A DNA stretch of 64,000 nucleotides from Cycas panzhihuaensis (lineage: Eukaryota > Cycadophyta), in the NCBI GenBank assembly GCA_023213395.1, contig CM041465.1, positions 236,041,741-236,105,740 on the forward strand, written 5' to 3'. The notes below the pieces were generated by a model, which saw nothing but the letters and a program-made list of their open reading frames with translations, did not search any database and had not been told where the DNA came from. Made by a program: the position numbers and the translations under genes. This document shows, piece by piece, positions 33,690 through 46,434 of the stretch (within the stretch, counting starts at the first letter, position 1; every line of letters starts with the position of its first letter).

Positions 33690-34740
33690 TGATCCAGGTA
33701 ATGTTCAAAAGGCTCTAGAGTCAAAAGAGAACCAACTCTAGACGAAGTCCATGTAAGAAGAAATGATGGCCTTAGACAAAAATAATACATAGGATTTTGT
33801 GGATCTACTTGATGGTAGAAAACTTATTAATAAAAAATGGATCTTTAAGAAGACATTCTGGGAAGATGGTATTATGGAAACGTACAAAGCTCACTTAGAA
33901 GGAAAGGGCTATTCTCAAATCAAGGGAATAGATTTTGGTGAGGTATTTTCTCCTTTTAAAAAAGTTATTCTAATTAGATTTTTATTAGTTGTAGCAACTG
34001 CCTATGACCTTGAGTTGGATCAAATGGATGTGAAGACTGCATTTCTTCATGGTGACCTTAAGGAAGAAATTTATATGTTACATCTTGAAGGGTTTAAAGT
34101 TATAGGAAAAGACAATATGGTGTGCAGGTTGAAGAAGTCATTATACAACTTGACACAGTCACCAAGGATGTGGTATCAAAAGTTTGATTTACATATATTA
34201 GCAGATCACTTTGTGCATAGAAAAGCAGATCATTGTATTTATTATACGCAGGTTGGTGATCATTTTATTATTCTGCCTTTATATGTTGATGACATACTTT
34301 TAGTTGGTAATAATAAAGAAATGAACCAACTTGTGTAAGACCAACTAGCATCTCACTTTGAGATGAGGGACCTTAGTGCTGCACATTTTATTTTGGGCAT
34401 TGAAATTAAAAGGGATAGGAGAAATAGGAAGATTTGGCTTAACCAAAGATGGTACATTAAGACAATATTACAATGGTTCAGGTTACAGGATAGTAAACCG
34501 GTTAATATTCCTCTTCCTGCTAGTTTAAGATTATCAGCTGAACAATGCCCAAAGACTCACCAAGAAGTTGAAGACATGACAATTATCCCTTATGCTAGTG
34601 TTGTTAGTAGCCTAATGTATGCAATGGTTTGCACTCAACCAGACATTGCCCATGTAGTGGGAGCAGTCAACAGGTATATGTCAAACCCAAGCGAGGAGAA
34701 TTAGGTGGATATGGAAAGGATTTTTAGGTATTTGTGAGGT
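33690..34740 (+). pseudogene. Reverse transcriptase pseudogene of element D
   Basis: A 180-residue open stretch at 33799-34338 includes LINKKWIFKKTFWEDGIMET, KGIDFGEVFSPFKKVILIRF, LDQMDVKTAFLHGDLKEEIY and the active site LYVDDILLVGNN (YVDD at 34282-34293, intact). After one stop it continues ASHFEMRDLSAAHFILGIEI and so on to PDIAHVVGAVNRYMSNP. Only a few stops; this is the best preserved enzyme of D. Confidence 0.9.
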
Positions 34741-35250
34741 ACATTAGACTATGGAATTTTCTATCAATGAGATCCCATAGAGAGTAGAGTACTGAACCTG
34801 AGAGGTTTTGTTGATGTTTATTGGGCCAGAGATCTTGATAACAAAAGATCTATAAGTGGGCATGTTTTTACCCTTTGTGGTGGTGTTGTCAGTTGGATAA
34901 GTAAAAGACAACATGTTATGGTACTTTTTAGCACAGAAGTAGAGTATATGGCAACTACTCATGCATGCAAGGAAGTCATTTGGTTATAGAGATTATACAC
35001 ATATATTACCTTTAAGCAAGATGTTATGAGGATAGATTGTGATAGTCAAAGTACAATCTACCTAGCAAAGAACCCTATTTTTCATACTTAGTTGAAGCAT
35101 ATTGATGTGCAATTCCATTTTGTCAGGGAAATGGTTCAAGATCACAAGGTGTATTTGTAGAAGATTGCTACACAATAAAATGTTGTAGACTCATTAACTA
35201 ATATTGTTAACATAGAAAAATTTATATAGTGTAGAATTATAATCAGTGTT
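34741..35250 (+). pseudogene. RNase H pseudogene of element D
   Basis: Copia-type RNase H with LRGFVDVYWARDLDNKRSIS (Asp), LFSTEVEYMATTHACKEVIW (Glu), IDCDSQSTIYLAKNP (Asp) and KHIDVQFHFVREMVQD. Stops replace a few residues, several at family Gln or Trp positions. Confidence 0.86.
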
Positions 35251-35316
35251 TGTGATTTTGGCATTCAGTAGTTATGTATGCAAGTTTTCTTGTAAAGTTT
35301 TCAATAAGTGGGAGAT

Positions 35317-35818
35317 TGTTAGATATGTTGAATACTTTTCAAGTGTTACATGGGTATAGGCATTACACTCGAGCCCCTTTGTGGGGGTCCAAGGGCCCAT
35401 TGTAGGGCCCTTGACTAGGGGCTCTAGGGGGCTAGCGACCCCCTAAGAGGGGGTTTGGGGGAGGGAGCCCCTAAGAATTTTTTTTGGGTGTCTTATGGGG
35501 GTCTTTTGTCAGCCCCTAGTTTATGCCCATTGTATTATAAAACCACAAGGGAGTATCTTATAATGTTGTGTCTATATATTCTTATGTAACGACACATGTA
35601 ACATGATGATATGGTCATGGATGAGTTGAGGAGAAGAGTTGGGGTTTATTCATCTTTGAATTTCTTTATCTATTGCTCAGATTAATAAAAGATCTATGCT
35701 TATACCTAAATCTCCTAGTGTTCTTTGTTGAGTACTTGATTTGTTTATTTTATTTGTTCTTTACATGGTTTAGGATTCTATTATCACATTGCTTCTGTGG
35801 TTATATTTTCTCTTTACA
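35317..35818 (+). repeat. 3' LTR of element D
   Basis: It starts TGTTAGATATGTTG right after the purine tract AATAAGTGGGAGAT and ends near 35818 (TCTTTACA). It aligns with the minus-strand LTR at 46430-46924 over its whole length. The middle (about 35380-35500) is a series of G- and C-blocks that can pair, for example GGGGG-CTAGCGA-CCCCC. The end is exact to within about 10 bases. Confidence 0.85.
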
Positions 35819-36111
35819 TTTAATGCCTTTACTTATACACATCTAAGACTATTATAGTCATAGGCCCACTCGAATTGTTTCAGTCACTGACTCATCATCC
35901 TCCTTAGCTTATACACCTCTAACATAGTTTTCCTATAAGACTAAAGTAAGGGCAAACCCTCTCATCATCTACTAATGAGGCACAATTGTGGTATATATTT
36001 TTCTTTTTTACATACATATATTTGTTTATTATTACATCCTATACCCATTGTGTTAGCAACATTTATAATCTTCTAGACATAGGTTACACAAGCTCCATTG
36101 CTAAGGGGCAG
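35819..36111 (+). other. Internal remnant and polypurine tract of Tat element E
   Basis: The last 70 or so bases resemble 28130-28209 of element C (TACCCATTGTGTTAGCAACA, then TTGCTAAGGGGCAG). The final CTAAGGGGCAG is the polypurine tract of E. No coding part of E is left; copia D borders it on the left. Confidence 0.6.
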
Positions 36112-36824
36112 TGTTTTTCAAATCCTAGGAATGACATGGACACTTTAACATACATGTATGTATAGGTATGATTCACTACTCTTTACATTTCATTGATTTA
36201 TTATATCATGATTTTAGATAGTTGGGTTTCATCCCTGCTTGCTTGTTTTATTTGATTACTCATGTGTATTTATAGTTGATGATAAGTACAAATTTATTCA
36301 ATGTCTATTAACCCACCCATCAGGCTCTTCAGGTAAGGATAGGTGCTTAATCCTCCTTTGAAATACTCCTTTCATTATTTTTATCCATCATGTCTATATT
36401 TTTTCACCTCTTACTACCTAGTTTTAACTATACCTATATCTAGGCCTTTAAATGCTTGAGTTTTGGCTTGATTCTATAAGTTTTCTATTGAAAAAGATTA
36501 ATCTACTGCCAACCACTAGTTGGCCTACAACAATGGTACCATGAAGTATTTTAGGGTACTATGAATAACTTCATAGTACGGTTATCACCTACTTAGATTC
36601 AAGCTTATTAATGATAATTAGCTCATAAATGTATTCTTGTCAGGCCTAGTTAGTCTACATTAGCCCTAATATGGCACCCATTAGGTTTGGATGGCTCAAG
36701 AGGCCAAATCTTAACATTCCTATATGATTTTGATTGAATCTATGATTAAGACTCATGGGTTTATTTGATGATTTTCTCCCATATCATGGGATGAAAACCA
36801 CTTATCCTACCCATTACTTTCATC

Positions 36825-36831
36825 TATAAAT
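36825..36831 (+). promoter_or_regulatory. TATA box in the LTR of element E
   Basis: TATAAAT in TTTCATCTATAAATCTC, about 250 bases after the GGTACC/palindrome module, the same order as in elements C and I. Confidence 0.5.
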
Positions 36832-38324
36832 CTCTCTAGTTTCCCATTGGAAAGGGGTAAGATCAAGAGAGACATAGACCATGTTGTTATGCTACCAAAA
36901 TTCTACTAGAATTAGGCTACCTTGATTTACATACCTTCTTAAGGACTACATCTTTGGGGATTACATACCATCAATAGCAAAAGTGAACCTTGGAAGAGGA
37001 ATCAATAGCCATTAGCCTTCTCCATAGTCCAAGGAATAAGCAATCCCCCTCCTTTTGTTTTGGATAAGATTTCCTTCATGTTTTATCACTTATTTATACC
37101 TTATTTGGGTACATTTTTATTACTATTGCTTGCTTAATTATTCCTTTATATCATGCCTTCTTCTTAGTTTATTATATGCTTGTTTCTTTCATAATCCTAA
37201 AAGGAGGGGTTACAAAGGGAGGTGACACCCAAGTATCACTTAGGGAGCCCATCATAGTTGGAGGACGCTTGGGCCATTATGAGGCTTATCTCCTCCATCT
37301 TTTAATTATTCCTTCAAATATCTCGTAGACTAATTTTAGATCATTTTATATGGTTGAGATGATATCCCTATATTGTTATATATTTGGTTGAGCTATTGCC
37401 TTACAAAAAGACTAACCTTATTATAGGTATAAAAGGAGGTCAATCATCTCCTCTATTATTAGCCCAAAGCTTGGAATCTCACACCATAACCCTTTTTACT
37501 AGTAGCTCTTAAGAAGGTATGGTTAATTGATTGGATTTATCTTGTATTTTTTTATTTTAGAGCTTTATCACACTCTTTTTTTTTTTTATCATAAGTATAT
37601 CTAATAAGTAGAAATACTATCAAATTTGGTCTAGGGTTGAACCATATTATCTTTCCCTTAGAATTACCTCATTTGGGTTATCTACCACAACTAAAGGGAG
37701 ATTTTATTCAACTAGAAAACTCCATCTTTACTAGGTACACCTCTCTTCTACTCATTTTAGTTTATTTTCTTCTCTTTTAATCAAAAAAAGGAGGAGGGAA
37801 AGGGTGAAAAGGAAATAGAGTCCTTTATTTTCTAAAATAGCAAAAATGAAGGTGTTTAGAAATAACTTCATTTAATTTATTCCCCTCATTTTATCCCTTT
37901 ATTTTCTTCTTGAAAAAGAAAAGTTTAAGAAAGGGAAAGCATAGGAACATAAAGTGGAAAAAAAAAAAGAAATCATTGCTCCTTTCTTCAAAAGGCTTTT
38001 TATTCATTGTTTCCCTTTTCTTAGTTAAAAGAAAGAACACCCCCAAAAATAATACAAAAAGAAAACTCTCCCCTAGTAAATTAAAAGGAAGAAGAAAAGT
38101 TAAAAAATATTTACATTTTCTTCTTATTTGCATCTTAATTATATTGCATTAGATGTAGATAATTAGGTCCTTGCTTAATAGACCAATTGTGAGCCCAAAA
38201 TAAGAGAAGGGATTATATGATTATGAGTCTTGAATCCATAGGTGACATTACGATGTTAGCTAGGGCTTATTTGTTATTTACATAAAAGTAAAAGTTGCAT
38301 ATAGTTGCATGTAGAGGTGTGTCT

Positions 38325-38850
38325 TTTCCCCTAGCCTACTATAGGATCCCTAAAACTAAAATAATAGGCCCATCCACATGCTCATTCCTCAAAATTTCCC
38401 TTAGTTTAGCCTTCATTATGTTGGTAGACATGTATTGTCTCCTTATATCTACATTGAAGAAGTGTACAAATTCCCTAGTTAAGGTTGTAGTAATGCTTTC
38501 CCCATCCATCTAATTTTCACACCCTAGACCTTACATAGTAATAAAATTATAGTAATCTACCTCACTAATGTGTAGAGCATTTCAGGCTTCAACTAATTTG
38601 TGTGTAATGTTCTTTGATATATTTTGTTGATTATTATTTACAAGAGATTTTAGATCCTATTTCATAAATAAGATCAATTCTAGTTTTTTCAAAAAGATCA
38701 TGAATTTATTCAAAACTTTTAGCATTACTTGTATAGTATATGTAAAATCATTTTCCATTGAGTGCTTGACAAGACTAATATACTTATAAGCCTTGGGTTA
38801 GAATAAGGAGCAATAAAAGACTACAAAATAAAAAAAAAAATTACAGATTT
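38325..38850. other. Insertion of unknown nature in the LTR of element E
   Basis: The E and F LTRs align on both sides of this stretch but not across it. It ends in an A-rich run (ACAAAATAAAAAAAAAAAAT near 38825-38845). On the minus strand a short reading (MDGESITTTLTREFVHFF, 38440-38515) is coherent, but I do not recognise it. It could be a short retroposed piece. Confidence 0.4.
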
Positions 38851-38950
38851 TAGGAAGTAAATGGAAGAGAATTGATGCAGCTTATACCATGTTTAACTAT
38901 CCTACTATTTATATGAAGATATATCCATATAGTAATATATGAAAGCATTT

Positions 38951-39483
38951 AAGAAGTCACTAAGTAATGTTGTCCCCAAATCTAAGGACACCTTACCATT
39001 CTACATAAGTAACTTATACGGTAAAATTCATGAGGATATATATAAGGTTCATTGATGGTATACTTGAATATTCTATCTAACTCCCTCATTTAATAAAATC
39101 CAATAAAGTGATAATCTAAGCAATATAAACCATAATTAAGTAAAGACTAGAATTTATACCACCAAACAGAAGGATAGTCTAGGAAACTAGTAGACTAGGA
39201 TCCCATCCTTTAACTTCTAGCATGCTCATCATGAGAGAAGATCTAAAGAGGGCAAGATAGAAAGCATCAGTTCTTTACAATTACTACAACTAGAAGTGGG
39301 AAAAGGGTATGCACTCAACTACCCCAAGAGAAAGTAAGTGTATGCCACTAAAAGGGATATGATCAAGAAGACACCAAAGTTAATGTAGTAGATGACCAAT
39401 ATTATTAAGAAATTTTGAATAATATAACACTAGGTATAGGCACCCTAAGATATTTTTGGTAGTAATATTAGGTATTTAATGGC
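38951..39483. other. Unassigned AT-rich stretch
   Basis: It lies between the LTRs of E and F. I see no coding domain and no clear repeat. It may contain the decayed end of the E LTR. TTGAATAATATAACACTAGG at 39415-39434, followed by TATAGGCA, faintly recalls the start of the copia D LTR, but this is not convincing. Confidence 0.4.
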
Positions 39484-42400
39484 TATTTCCAGTAATCCAA
39501 GAATGACATGGATATAACAACAATTGTTAAGTGAAGATACATACTCACTCTTTACTTAGTATAGCTTACATTAGTTGTTTTATGAGTCTACACCTATGCT
39601 TGCATGTTGATTTGATATATGTACTGATTACCCCTTTGTCGATGATGAGTTTAATCATGATTGATGGCTATTTTGTCATCCCTTCAAATTTACTAGGTTA
39701 AGAAAGGTTGCTTAGTACATTTATAAGAATCTATTTGCTTCGTTGCCACTTTGCTTATGTTCCTCTTCATCTTATTCTACTCCATTGGCTTCATTTTTAT
39801 CTATTTTATTCTATTTTCTTCAAAGATCTCTTTGTCCTACTCCCATTTTGGACTATCTTACTTTCTTTTTTAGCTCTTACATTGTTGGTGACTTTTTTAC
39901 ATTATTATTTACCTAACAAGTGAATATTTATTAGTAGTTCTTGATATCATAAGGATTCTTCATAATATTGCATCAAACTTTGTGGTATTAATTTTTGAAT
40001 GCATAAATTATTTTAGGCCCACATTTCATTATGCATTTATGGTGCCCGAATGCAAGCCCATTTATTGTTAGCCCAAACCCAAGGATGGTTCATTAGTTTC
40101 CTTAACACCATGGACCATGTCCCATCCAAAAACTACAATTTCTATGGTTTTGGGCTAAATCCAGAGGTAATTACCCATGGATTTAGGACCATGGTTTTAT
40201 CCCATCCAATCGGTTTGAAACCATAGGATTAGTCCCTCCCTATCATTATTTTACCAAAATCTTGCTAGAAATGGATCAATTATTATGCAATCACTTCTTG
40301 ACTTCTACCTTAGATTCAAAGCTATCATCTAGTAGTGTTGGAGCATCCATTAGTTGGAGGAGCTTTGTCATTAACACCATCTTCACCATTTAGAATGGGG
40401 TAATCCCCCCATCACTCTATTAGTATTTTTATGTCAAGGTTTGTTTACTTTCCTTTGGTTTGTGTAATACTACTTTATGTCCCTTATTTTTTAATCTTTG
40501 ATGTTGCTTTATTTTTAGTCATTCTACTTGCATTTCCTTGTCCACATAACAAGTGACCTTACAGAGGGAAAGGAGACCAAGTACTACTTGGTAAACAATT
40601 ATATGCAAGGGACGTTTGCCATTTCTAAAGCCTTCCTTTCCATATCTCATTAGATATTAGGTTTGAATACTTGTTAGTTGATTTATTTAGAACTTTTAGT
40701 ATATCTTTTATATTTTGGGTATTGATGCATGCCATTGGTTTCATTACAAGTGGAGAAGCTATAGTTTGATTATAGTTTTTAGGAGCATTTTGGAGTAGAT
40801 TAGTTCTCTCTCCCCCATTTCTCTCTTAGTGCTAATAATGCATTTAGAAGGTTTCTAAATTTTTACCATGAGCCACATGTATAAGGTATGCTCAGTCTTC
40901 ATTTTTGTGATTTTCACCATATTTCACTTTGCTTTTCAAACATCTTTTCCTCATATCATGATCCGATAAGCAAAAATACCAATGAATTTTTATTAAAAAT
41001 CTATTTTTCTATGAATTGAATGCTAAACTAATGTGATTTCAAGCTTATTTATTGATTTGACATATGATAAATTTCTAAAAAAAGTGCAAAAATTAGTAAT
41101 TTTACATGGGTTACTAGGTATTGCTCTTTGGACTCCACTCGTAATAACTTTTTATTCATGTTTTAAGTAGAAAAGGGAAAAGTAAAAGTGTTTTTTTTAA
41201 TTTTGTAGATTCATTTCAAAAATAAAAAGGGTAGGAATATTGGTTTACTTGCACATTTGAGTATTTTTGTATGTTATCCTTCTACCCTTCCCTTTAGGAT
41301 TTGATTTTTATTTTAAAAAAAGAAAGAAGAAAAGGAAAATGCGAAAGAAAATGGGGATAAAAAGAATCTCTTTCTAGTTTACATTCTACATTACACTTTA
41401 CATTCCTTGTCTAGTGATATGTTTTGTGCTCAGAGGCCTAGCAAAGGAGAGGATTGCACCTATTATGAGTCCTTGAATTCATGGGGCTATATTTTTTCTT
41501 TAGTAGTTAAGATTCTATGTTGATTGTATTCTATTTAAAAGTGCATATTAGTTGTATTTAGGAGTTTATTTCTCTCTTCTTTAGCATTTTTTAGGAAGTA
41601 GGATTCATTCTCATACAAATAAGAGAGAATTGATATCCTTCTATTTGGATTTCAACACTAAATAAAAGAATCAATCTTATGCATCTAAGTGAATTGAGTC
41701 CTCCATATCTATTTTTGAATGGGTAATTGAAGGACATTTATCCTTTCCATATGCTAATGCATGGGATGTCATCAACTGAGTAAACTTCATATCTATCATT
41801 AAGACTAATGTCCTTTTCTTCTTCACCTCTTGGTAGCTTGAGACTCATTGGAATCAAATATGGGCACTATCAATCCACTTTTATATTTATCTGAGAGTCA
41901 TTGATGATATTGATGAGTCCCCACCAACTTATCCATAAGTAGATCTACCCTATAGACCTAATTCCTTTAGGTCTCTTCTCTAGATTATCCTCTTCTTATT
42001 CTCTTAGATTGATTCTATTATTCTAGGTAATTAGGTGTTGGTAGGGTTAGGATAGGTATTAGATAATGTGACAATAATGTTTTAGAGGCTAAACTTTTGA
42101 CAGGTTGTTAATGCAATTTCTCTCCCAAACTTCTACGGAGGGATCCAAGAAGGGCAGGAGACCCCCTTAGCTGGGGGGTATAAGGGGTTCTAGAACCCCA
42201 CCCCCCCACTACAAAGAGGGGGTTTAGGGGCAGTAGCCCCCAACCCAAAAAGCCAACATTGAAAGAATACTAAATTGTAAAGAGAATTGGGGTCGTTCAT
42301 TTAAAATACTCTAGATTTGATGGTCAAGATTTGTACCTTGTATTCTCTCGCATAGCCCAATTTAGGGTGTTTTTTCATTATGTTGATGGTATTCAATGTA

Positions 42401-43194
42401 TTATATGTATTGTGAAGAGTTGGGTGTCTAATTATTATTACTATGAGTATTTGTTATAGATTATGTATATTTCTCCATTATTTAATAATGAAGATCAATA
42501 CCTTTCCTGTGTGGATAAAACTAGTAAGGTTTTGCCATATTATATTAGGTATATATATGATGTTTTGGCTTTCTAATTTATTTATTATATTATCTCTAAT
42601 TTAAGAACTTGCATGTTAAATTTTAGTTTCAATTCCTATAACAAGTTGTAAAAATAGTTTAGATCTTGGTGGTAGGTTTTGATTATTGGGACCTAGTTTT
42701 CTCAGTAATAGGCTAGTAGCCTAGGAGCTTATAGATTCCTTAGGTTAGGCATATATATTTTATAGGAGTGATGAGTATTTATGCTCAATTATCCCCCTCA
42801 TATTATGAAGGCATTTGATTATTATTTGGTCCTCTAGAGGACACTGACTTAGGATTTAATTGATATTATCTTAGTTCTTCTTCATTAAGCTCTCTTTATT
42901 GGTTGATGCACGATTGCTTCTCATTTGCATGCTTGTATCACTTACTTTCATTAGTAGCTTTTACACTTGCCTTTTATTTATTTTGGTTCTCACCTAGTAT
43001 ATTGCATATACATAATTTCCCTTAGCTCCTAGCTAGTCTAAATCAACATCTTTTTACCCCATAACTACATACACAAGATGCATGAGTGCCCAATAGGGGG
43101 TGTATATTTATACCCTTCCTTGCTCGAGTCCTCCTTACCTTAAGGGCCTATTACAAAATAGTGTTTGTCTATTCTCTCTCCCTATGCATTTGCA
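39484..43194 (+). repeat. 5' LTR of element F, interrupted by a copia LTR
   Basis: It starts TATTTCCAGTAATCCAAG (TG changed to TA) and ends near 43194, followed by primer site and gag leader. It aligns with the LTR of E. Without the copia sequence from 42057 to about 42900 it would be close to 2.85 kb, like the LTRs of C. It contains AT-rich and A-rich stretches and no coding function. Confidence 0.68.
42057..42643 (+). repeat. Copia LTR inside the LTR of element F
   Basis: About 587 bases. The start TATTAGATAATGTGACAA matches the LTR scrap at 7975. The end CAATTCCTATAACA is typical of a copia LTR. The middle has a perfect 16-base palindrome GGGGTTCTAGAACCCC (42184-42199) within G- and C-blocks. 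Bases after 42643 (AGTTGTAAAAATAG) may be a decayed Met-tRNA primer site, so it may be the 5' LTR of a lost element. Direct flanks do not show a target duplication. Confidence 0.65.
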
Positions 43195-43217
43195 TTTAGT
43201 TACGACCATACTAGGGA
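43195..43217 (+). promoter_or_regulatory. Primer binding site of element F
   Basis: TTTAGTTACGACCATACTAG, followed by GGA, aligns with the primer sites of A (CGACCATACTGAGGAA) and C (GTGACCATATTGGGGAC). The leader that follows (GCTAGTAGGGTGTTAG) also aligns with that of C (GCCAGTAAGGGAGCTAG). Confidence 0.6.
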
Positions 43218-43499
43218 GTTGCTAGTAGGGTGTTAGCTTTGTATTACTTTTCCCTCATGCTTCACTTTCCCTTGATTTATCCCTCTAAGTTTAGAGCATT
43301 ATTTTAATTTAATGTATGTAGGGGTTTCTTATATATTCCTCCCTACTTTCAAGACTTTGGTATGCATCACTTCCCCTTTTATATTTGCCTTCCTCCTATT
43401 TTTCTTACTCTTATATATGACAATTCTCTTGTTCCCTTTGAGGCCTCCCTCCATTAAAATCTAACATAATTCCCTCACTCGTTTGCTCATCTAACTAGC

Positions 43500-46434
43500 T
43501 ATCCTTCATGGCTAACCAAGTCCCTCTTATGTGGTCCTAGGATTCTTTCCAAGCCCAAACTTTATACCCCTCATAAGACACCTAATAGATATAAGACCCC
43601 TACTAGGTCTATGCTTAAGATTGGTCCCAAACCACCTAGCCTTACCCCCCTTACTAGATATATTAGGAGAATGTAGACCCCATCTACTAGCCTTATGTTA
43701 CTAAAGGGTTCTATCAAAACCTCATTAGCTCCCTTACCCATATGATTAGGATTATTTAGCTTTAGGATTCTTTATAGATTACTAATTTATCTGCTCAAAC
43801 CCTTTTATTTAATCAAGCCTAGGGTGGTGAGCATGACTTAGACCCATTCCATACCTAAAATATAGCTTGGGATATTGTGGCCATCTTAAGAGTCTAGTTT
43901 GAAGTAATTGTAGGTGCGTCTACCCCTACTTAAGCCTATCATTTGGTTTCTAGTGCTCTTGCTTCCTCTACATCTATCCTAGCCTTTTCATTACCTATCT
44001 ATCCTGAACCTACACCCTAGACTATTGTTTAGTTTATCACTCTACTCACCTAGACTTTACTCATAATAGTTTAGTCTGTTGGCCCTTCATCTGGAGTAAT
44101 TCCCTAACTTTCCCAAGCTCTATCCTAACATGGTCCATCTATTTCTTTTTATGTTCCCCCATCTACTACCTGATAAACCTATATTCCTCAACCAAGTATT
44201 GCTTAGACTTCTCCTTTTGTCCATCCTTTCCTACCTCATCCTCATTATGTTGAACTTGGTGGAGTCCCTCAACCTCCTCATTACCCTTATCAACCTAATT
44301 TATACCCCTATATCCTACTTGGGTATACCACTTAGTAGTGAGGATAGGATGGACATTTCCCTTCATTAGCTTATGGGGTTGAACCCCTTTACCCTTATGG
44401 GGTTGCCCCTCTAATTAAAGGCCCCTTTGGGAAGAACTTGTTGCCTCACCCTTCATCATACTCTACACCTATCTATCCATCTACCATTTCCTAATTGATC
44501 CCTACTTATTAAGCTCCATCAACTCAAACTTACCAAGTACCCCTTGTCCCTCTGTCTACTTCATCTTATCTCACTAGACCTCAAGGTGTTATGGCCCAAT
44601 ATGACCCATAATACCAACCTCCTCTATATGGTACTTTAGGTTATCCCCACCCACCACCACATGGTCCTTACCCTTATCCTTAAGTAGCACGACCATATAT
44701 AATTGGGGGAATTTCTCAATCCACTCCTCAATATCCCTCTTATTAATAAAGGTATACCCCTTATCTTGACCCTCAATATTAGCTTAGTTATCAACCCCAA
44801 CCTACCTATTCACCTCTTGATCCTTTAGCCTATATTAGGGCATGTCCCATTATGTATTATAGTACCATTCCCCTTTCTCTTAAAGCTTTGAGGACCAATT
44901 TACCTCCTTAACCTCTTAAAATGTCTAATTTTGAACGTACTTCATCTCAAATTCTTGTTGATCATGTCAAAGCATTCATGATGGGGTATCTTAATTATTA
45001 GTCCTATGACCACATTCTAATGAAGCTCTTTAAGGAGATGCCCTGAAGTGGTTCATCACCTCGTAGCCCATTCTATTATTTATTTCCACTAGTTAGTGGA
45101 CACTTTTTTCAACTATTTTGATATCTCCCACTCTTTTAAGAGTGGGTCTAAGGGCCTTCTCTCCTTAAAATAAGGCCAGGATAAGCTCAACTAAGATTTT
45201 ATCCATAGATTCCACGATCTCCTTCACTCCTATAAGGCCATACTATGTAAAGACCTAAAACAAGATATCTTCATTAATGCCCTTCATTTAGAAGTCTACA
45301 TGAAAGTACTCAAGATGGGTGCAACAATGTGTAATTCAACCATCACTAAATGCTTAGCCCTCTAGTCCATTAAGATCCAAGCTACTCTAAAAAAGATCAA
45401 TAGACCTTCCTCATGTCATGAGGTACTCCCTCCCTTGTAAGAGCAAAGGCTATAACCATAAACTCTTAGACCTCTTATTGGTAATGATGATAGGACTATG
45501 GACTTGCTTACCTTAATCATTTACTAATTCAAGTGAGTTATTAAGGACCTTAAGCTTCAACAAACTCACTCACCCCTCCCCCCCCCCCCCGCCCCTGCCC
45601 TCTTTAACACATATACACCCTAAGTAGTCTACTCTTTCTTATGGGTATATACTTATTCATCAGAATACCTATATGATAAGTTAGCCCAAAGGGGGCAATC
45701 TTACCCCTCTTAAGAAAAGAAATCTTAACTAAGAGGTGATGGTATGTCATTCATGGCTATTATGATCATGACGATGCATATTGTTGTACTCAACATCCTA
45801 AGAAAGCACCTCCTTAAGATCCCCCTCTATAACCTACTTCTAAACTAAACCTTAACTAGCTTGTCCATAAAGATTCTTTCCTAAGCTATGATACCCTTAA
45901 GTAACCAACCTCGCAACATAACCAATGGGGAAGGGGATGACCCCAACCTTAAATGACATTGACATCATCTAGTCCTACCCTTGATTAGCCTAAAGATAAA
46001 ACCCAAGCTAAGCCAAAAGGCTTTACCACCCTCAAAACTCAAGACCCAATTTAGGCTACCTAGCACTATAATGCTAAGGGTAAAGGGGTCATCCAAATGT
46101 TAGACACTATTTAAGCTTTCCCTATAACCCATACTCAAGAAACTAAGGAAACTATGGAAGCCTCTTCATCCAAATAATTACTTATCAACTCTACTCCTAC
46201 TAAGATCCCCATTCTCTTAAAAATAATTCTTATTCATCCTAGCTACTGCAACTTTAGGAAGGCCCTTCCTTAACCCACTGGTAAGGGGAAAACCTTCTTT
46301 ATTATGGAGGAGATTCACACTATCTTTATAGGTATGTTCATAATAGCTATCCTTTGAAGCTTTCTTAATAAGTGGAACCTACTTTTGGAACCCCTTAAGT
46401 ATAAGGAGGTTCACATTCGTGTTATCACCTAAAG
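43500..46434 (+). pseudogene. Gag and protease-front pseudogene of element F
   Basis: A long Pro/Tyr/Ser-rich first half (for example HPHYVELGGVPQPPHYPYQP near 44230) is followed by the capsid core at about 44860-45420 (LKMSNFERTSSQILVDHVKA, then FMMGYLNY). The Cys/His motif is near 45750 (HGYYDHDDAYCCTQHPKKAP). The conserved segment before protease is at about 46230-46330 (NFRKALP, GKGKTFFIMEEIHTI). Dozens of TAG/TAA stops. It ends where copia J starts. A run of about 12 C lies near 45578-45590. Confidence 0.75.

Larger units (their letters stand above)
31310..35818 (+). mobile_element. Element D: Ty1/copia retrotransposon lacking its 5' LTR
   Basis: Order gag, protease, integrase, reverse transcriptase, RNase H, polypurine tract, 3' LTR, the Ty1/copia order. 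Motifs resemble the Tnt1/Tork kind (LWHQRLGHI before integrase, YVDDILLVG). The 5' LTR, primer site and gag N-terminus are absent; the left end abuts the LTR of element B. It has many stops but long coherent stretches. Confidence 0.9.
36112..38950 (+). repeat. 3' LTR of Tat element E
   Basis: It starts TGTTTTTCAAATCCTAGG after a polypurine tract and aligns with the LTR of element F from 39484 on: AATGACATGGA, then GATTATGAGTCTTGAATCCA (38219), which corresponds to CTATTATGAGTCCTTGAATT (41460). A TATA box is at 36825-36831, and a 10-base perfect inverted repeat lies upstream at 36556-36579. About 525 bases at 38325-38850 are absent from the F copy. Where the LTR ends is unclear. Confidence 0.68.
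39484..46434 (+). mobile_element. Element F: 5' part of a Tat-type Ty3/gypsy retrotransposon
   Basis: 5' LTR, primer site, leader, gag and the start of the protease region are present in order. The sequence matches element C up to ATCACCTAAAG (46424-46434 against 19498-19508), where copia J begins. The rest of F is absent: after J there is a different Tat LTR, not the continuation of F. Confidence 0.8.

Noticed and set aside
37891-38152. Lys-rich readings on both strands
   Set aside because: They arise from A-rich and T-rich simple sequence inside the LTR of element E.
39410-39440. Possible start of a second copia D-type LTR
   Set aside because: Only about 20 bases resemble the LTR start; no further alignment.
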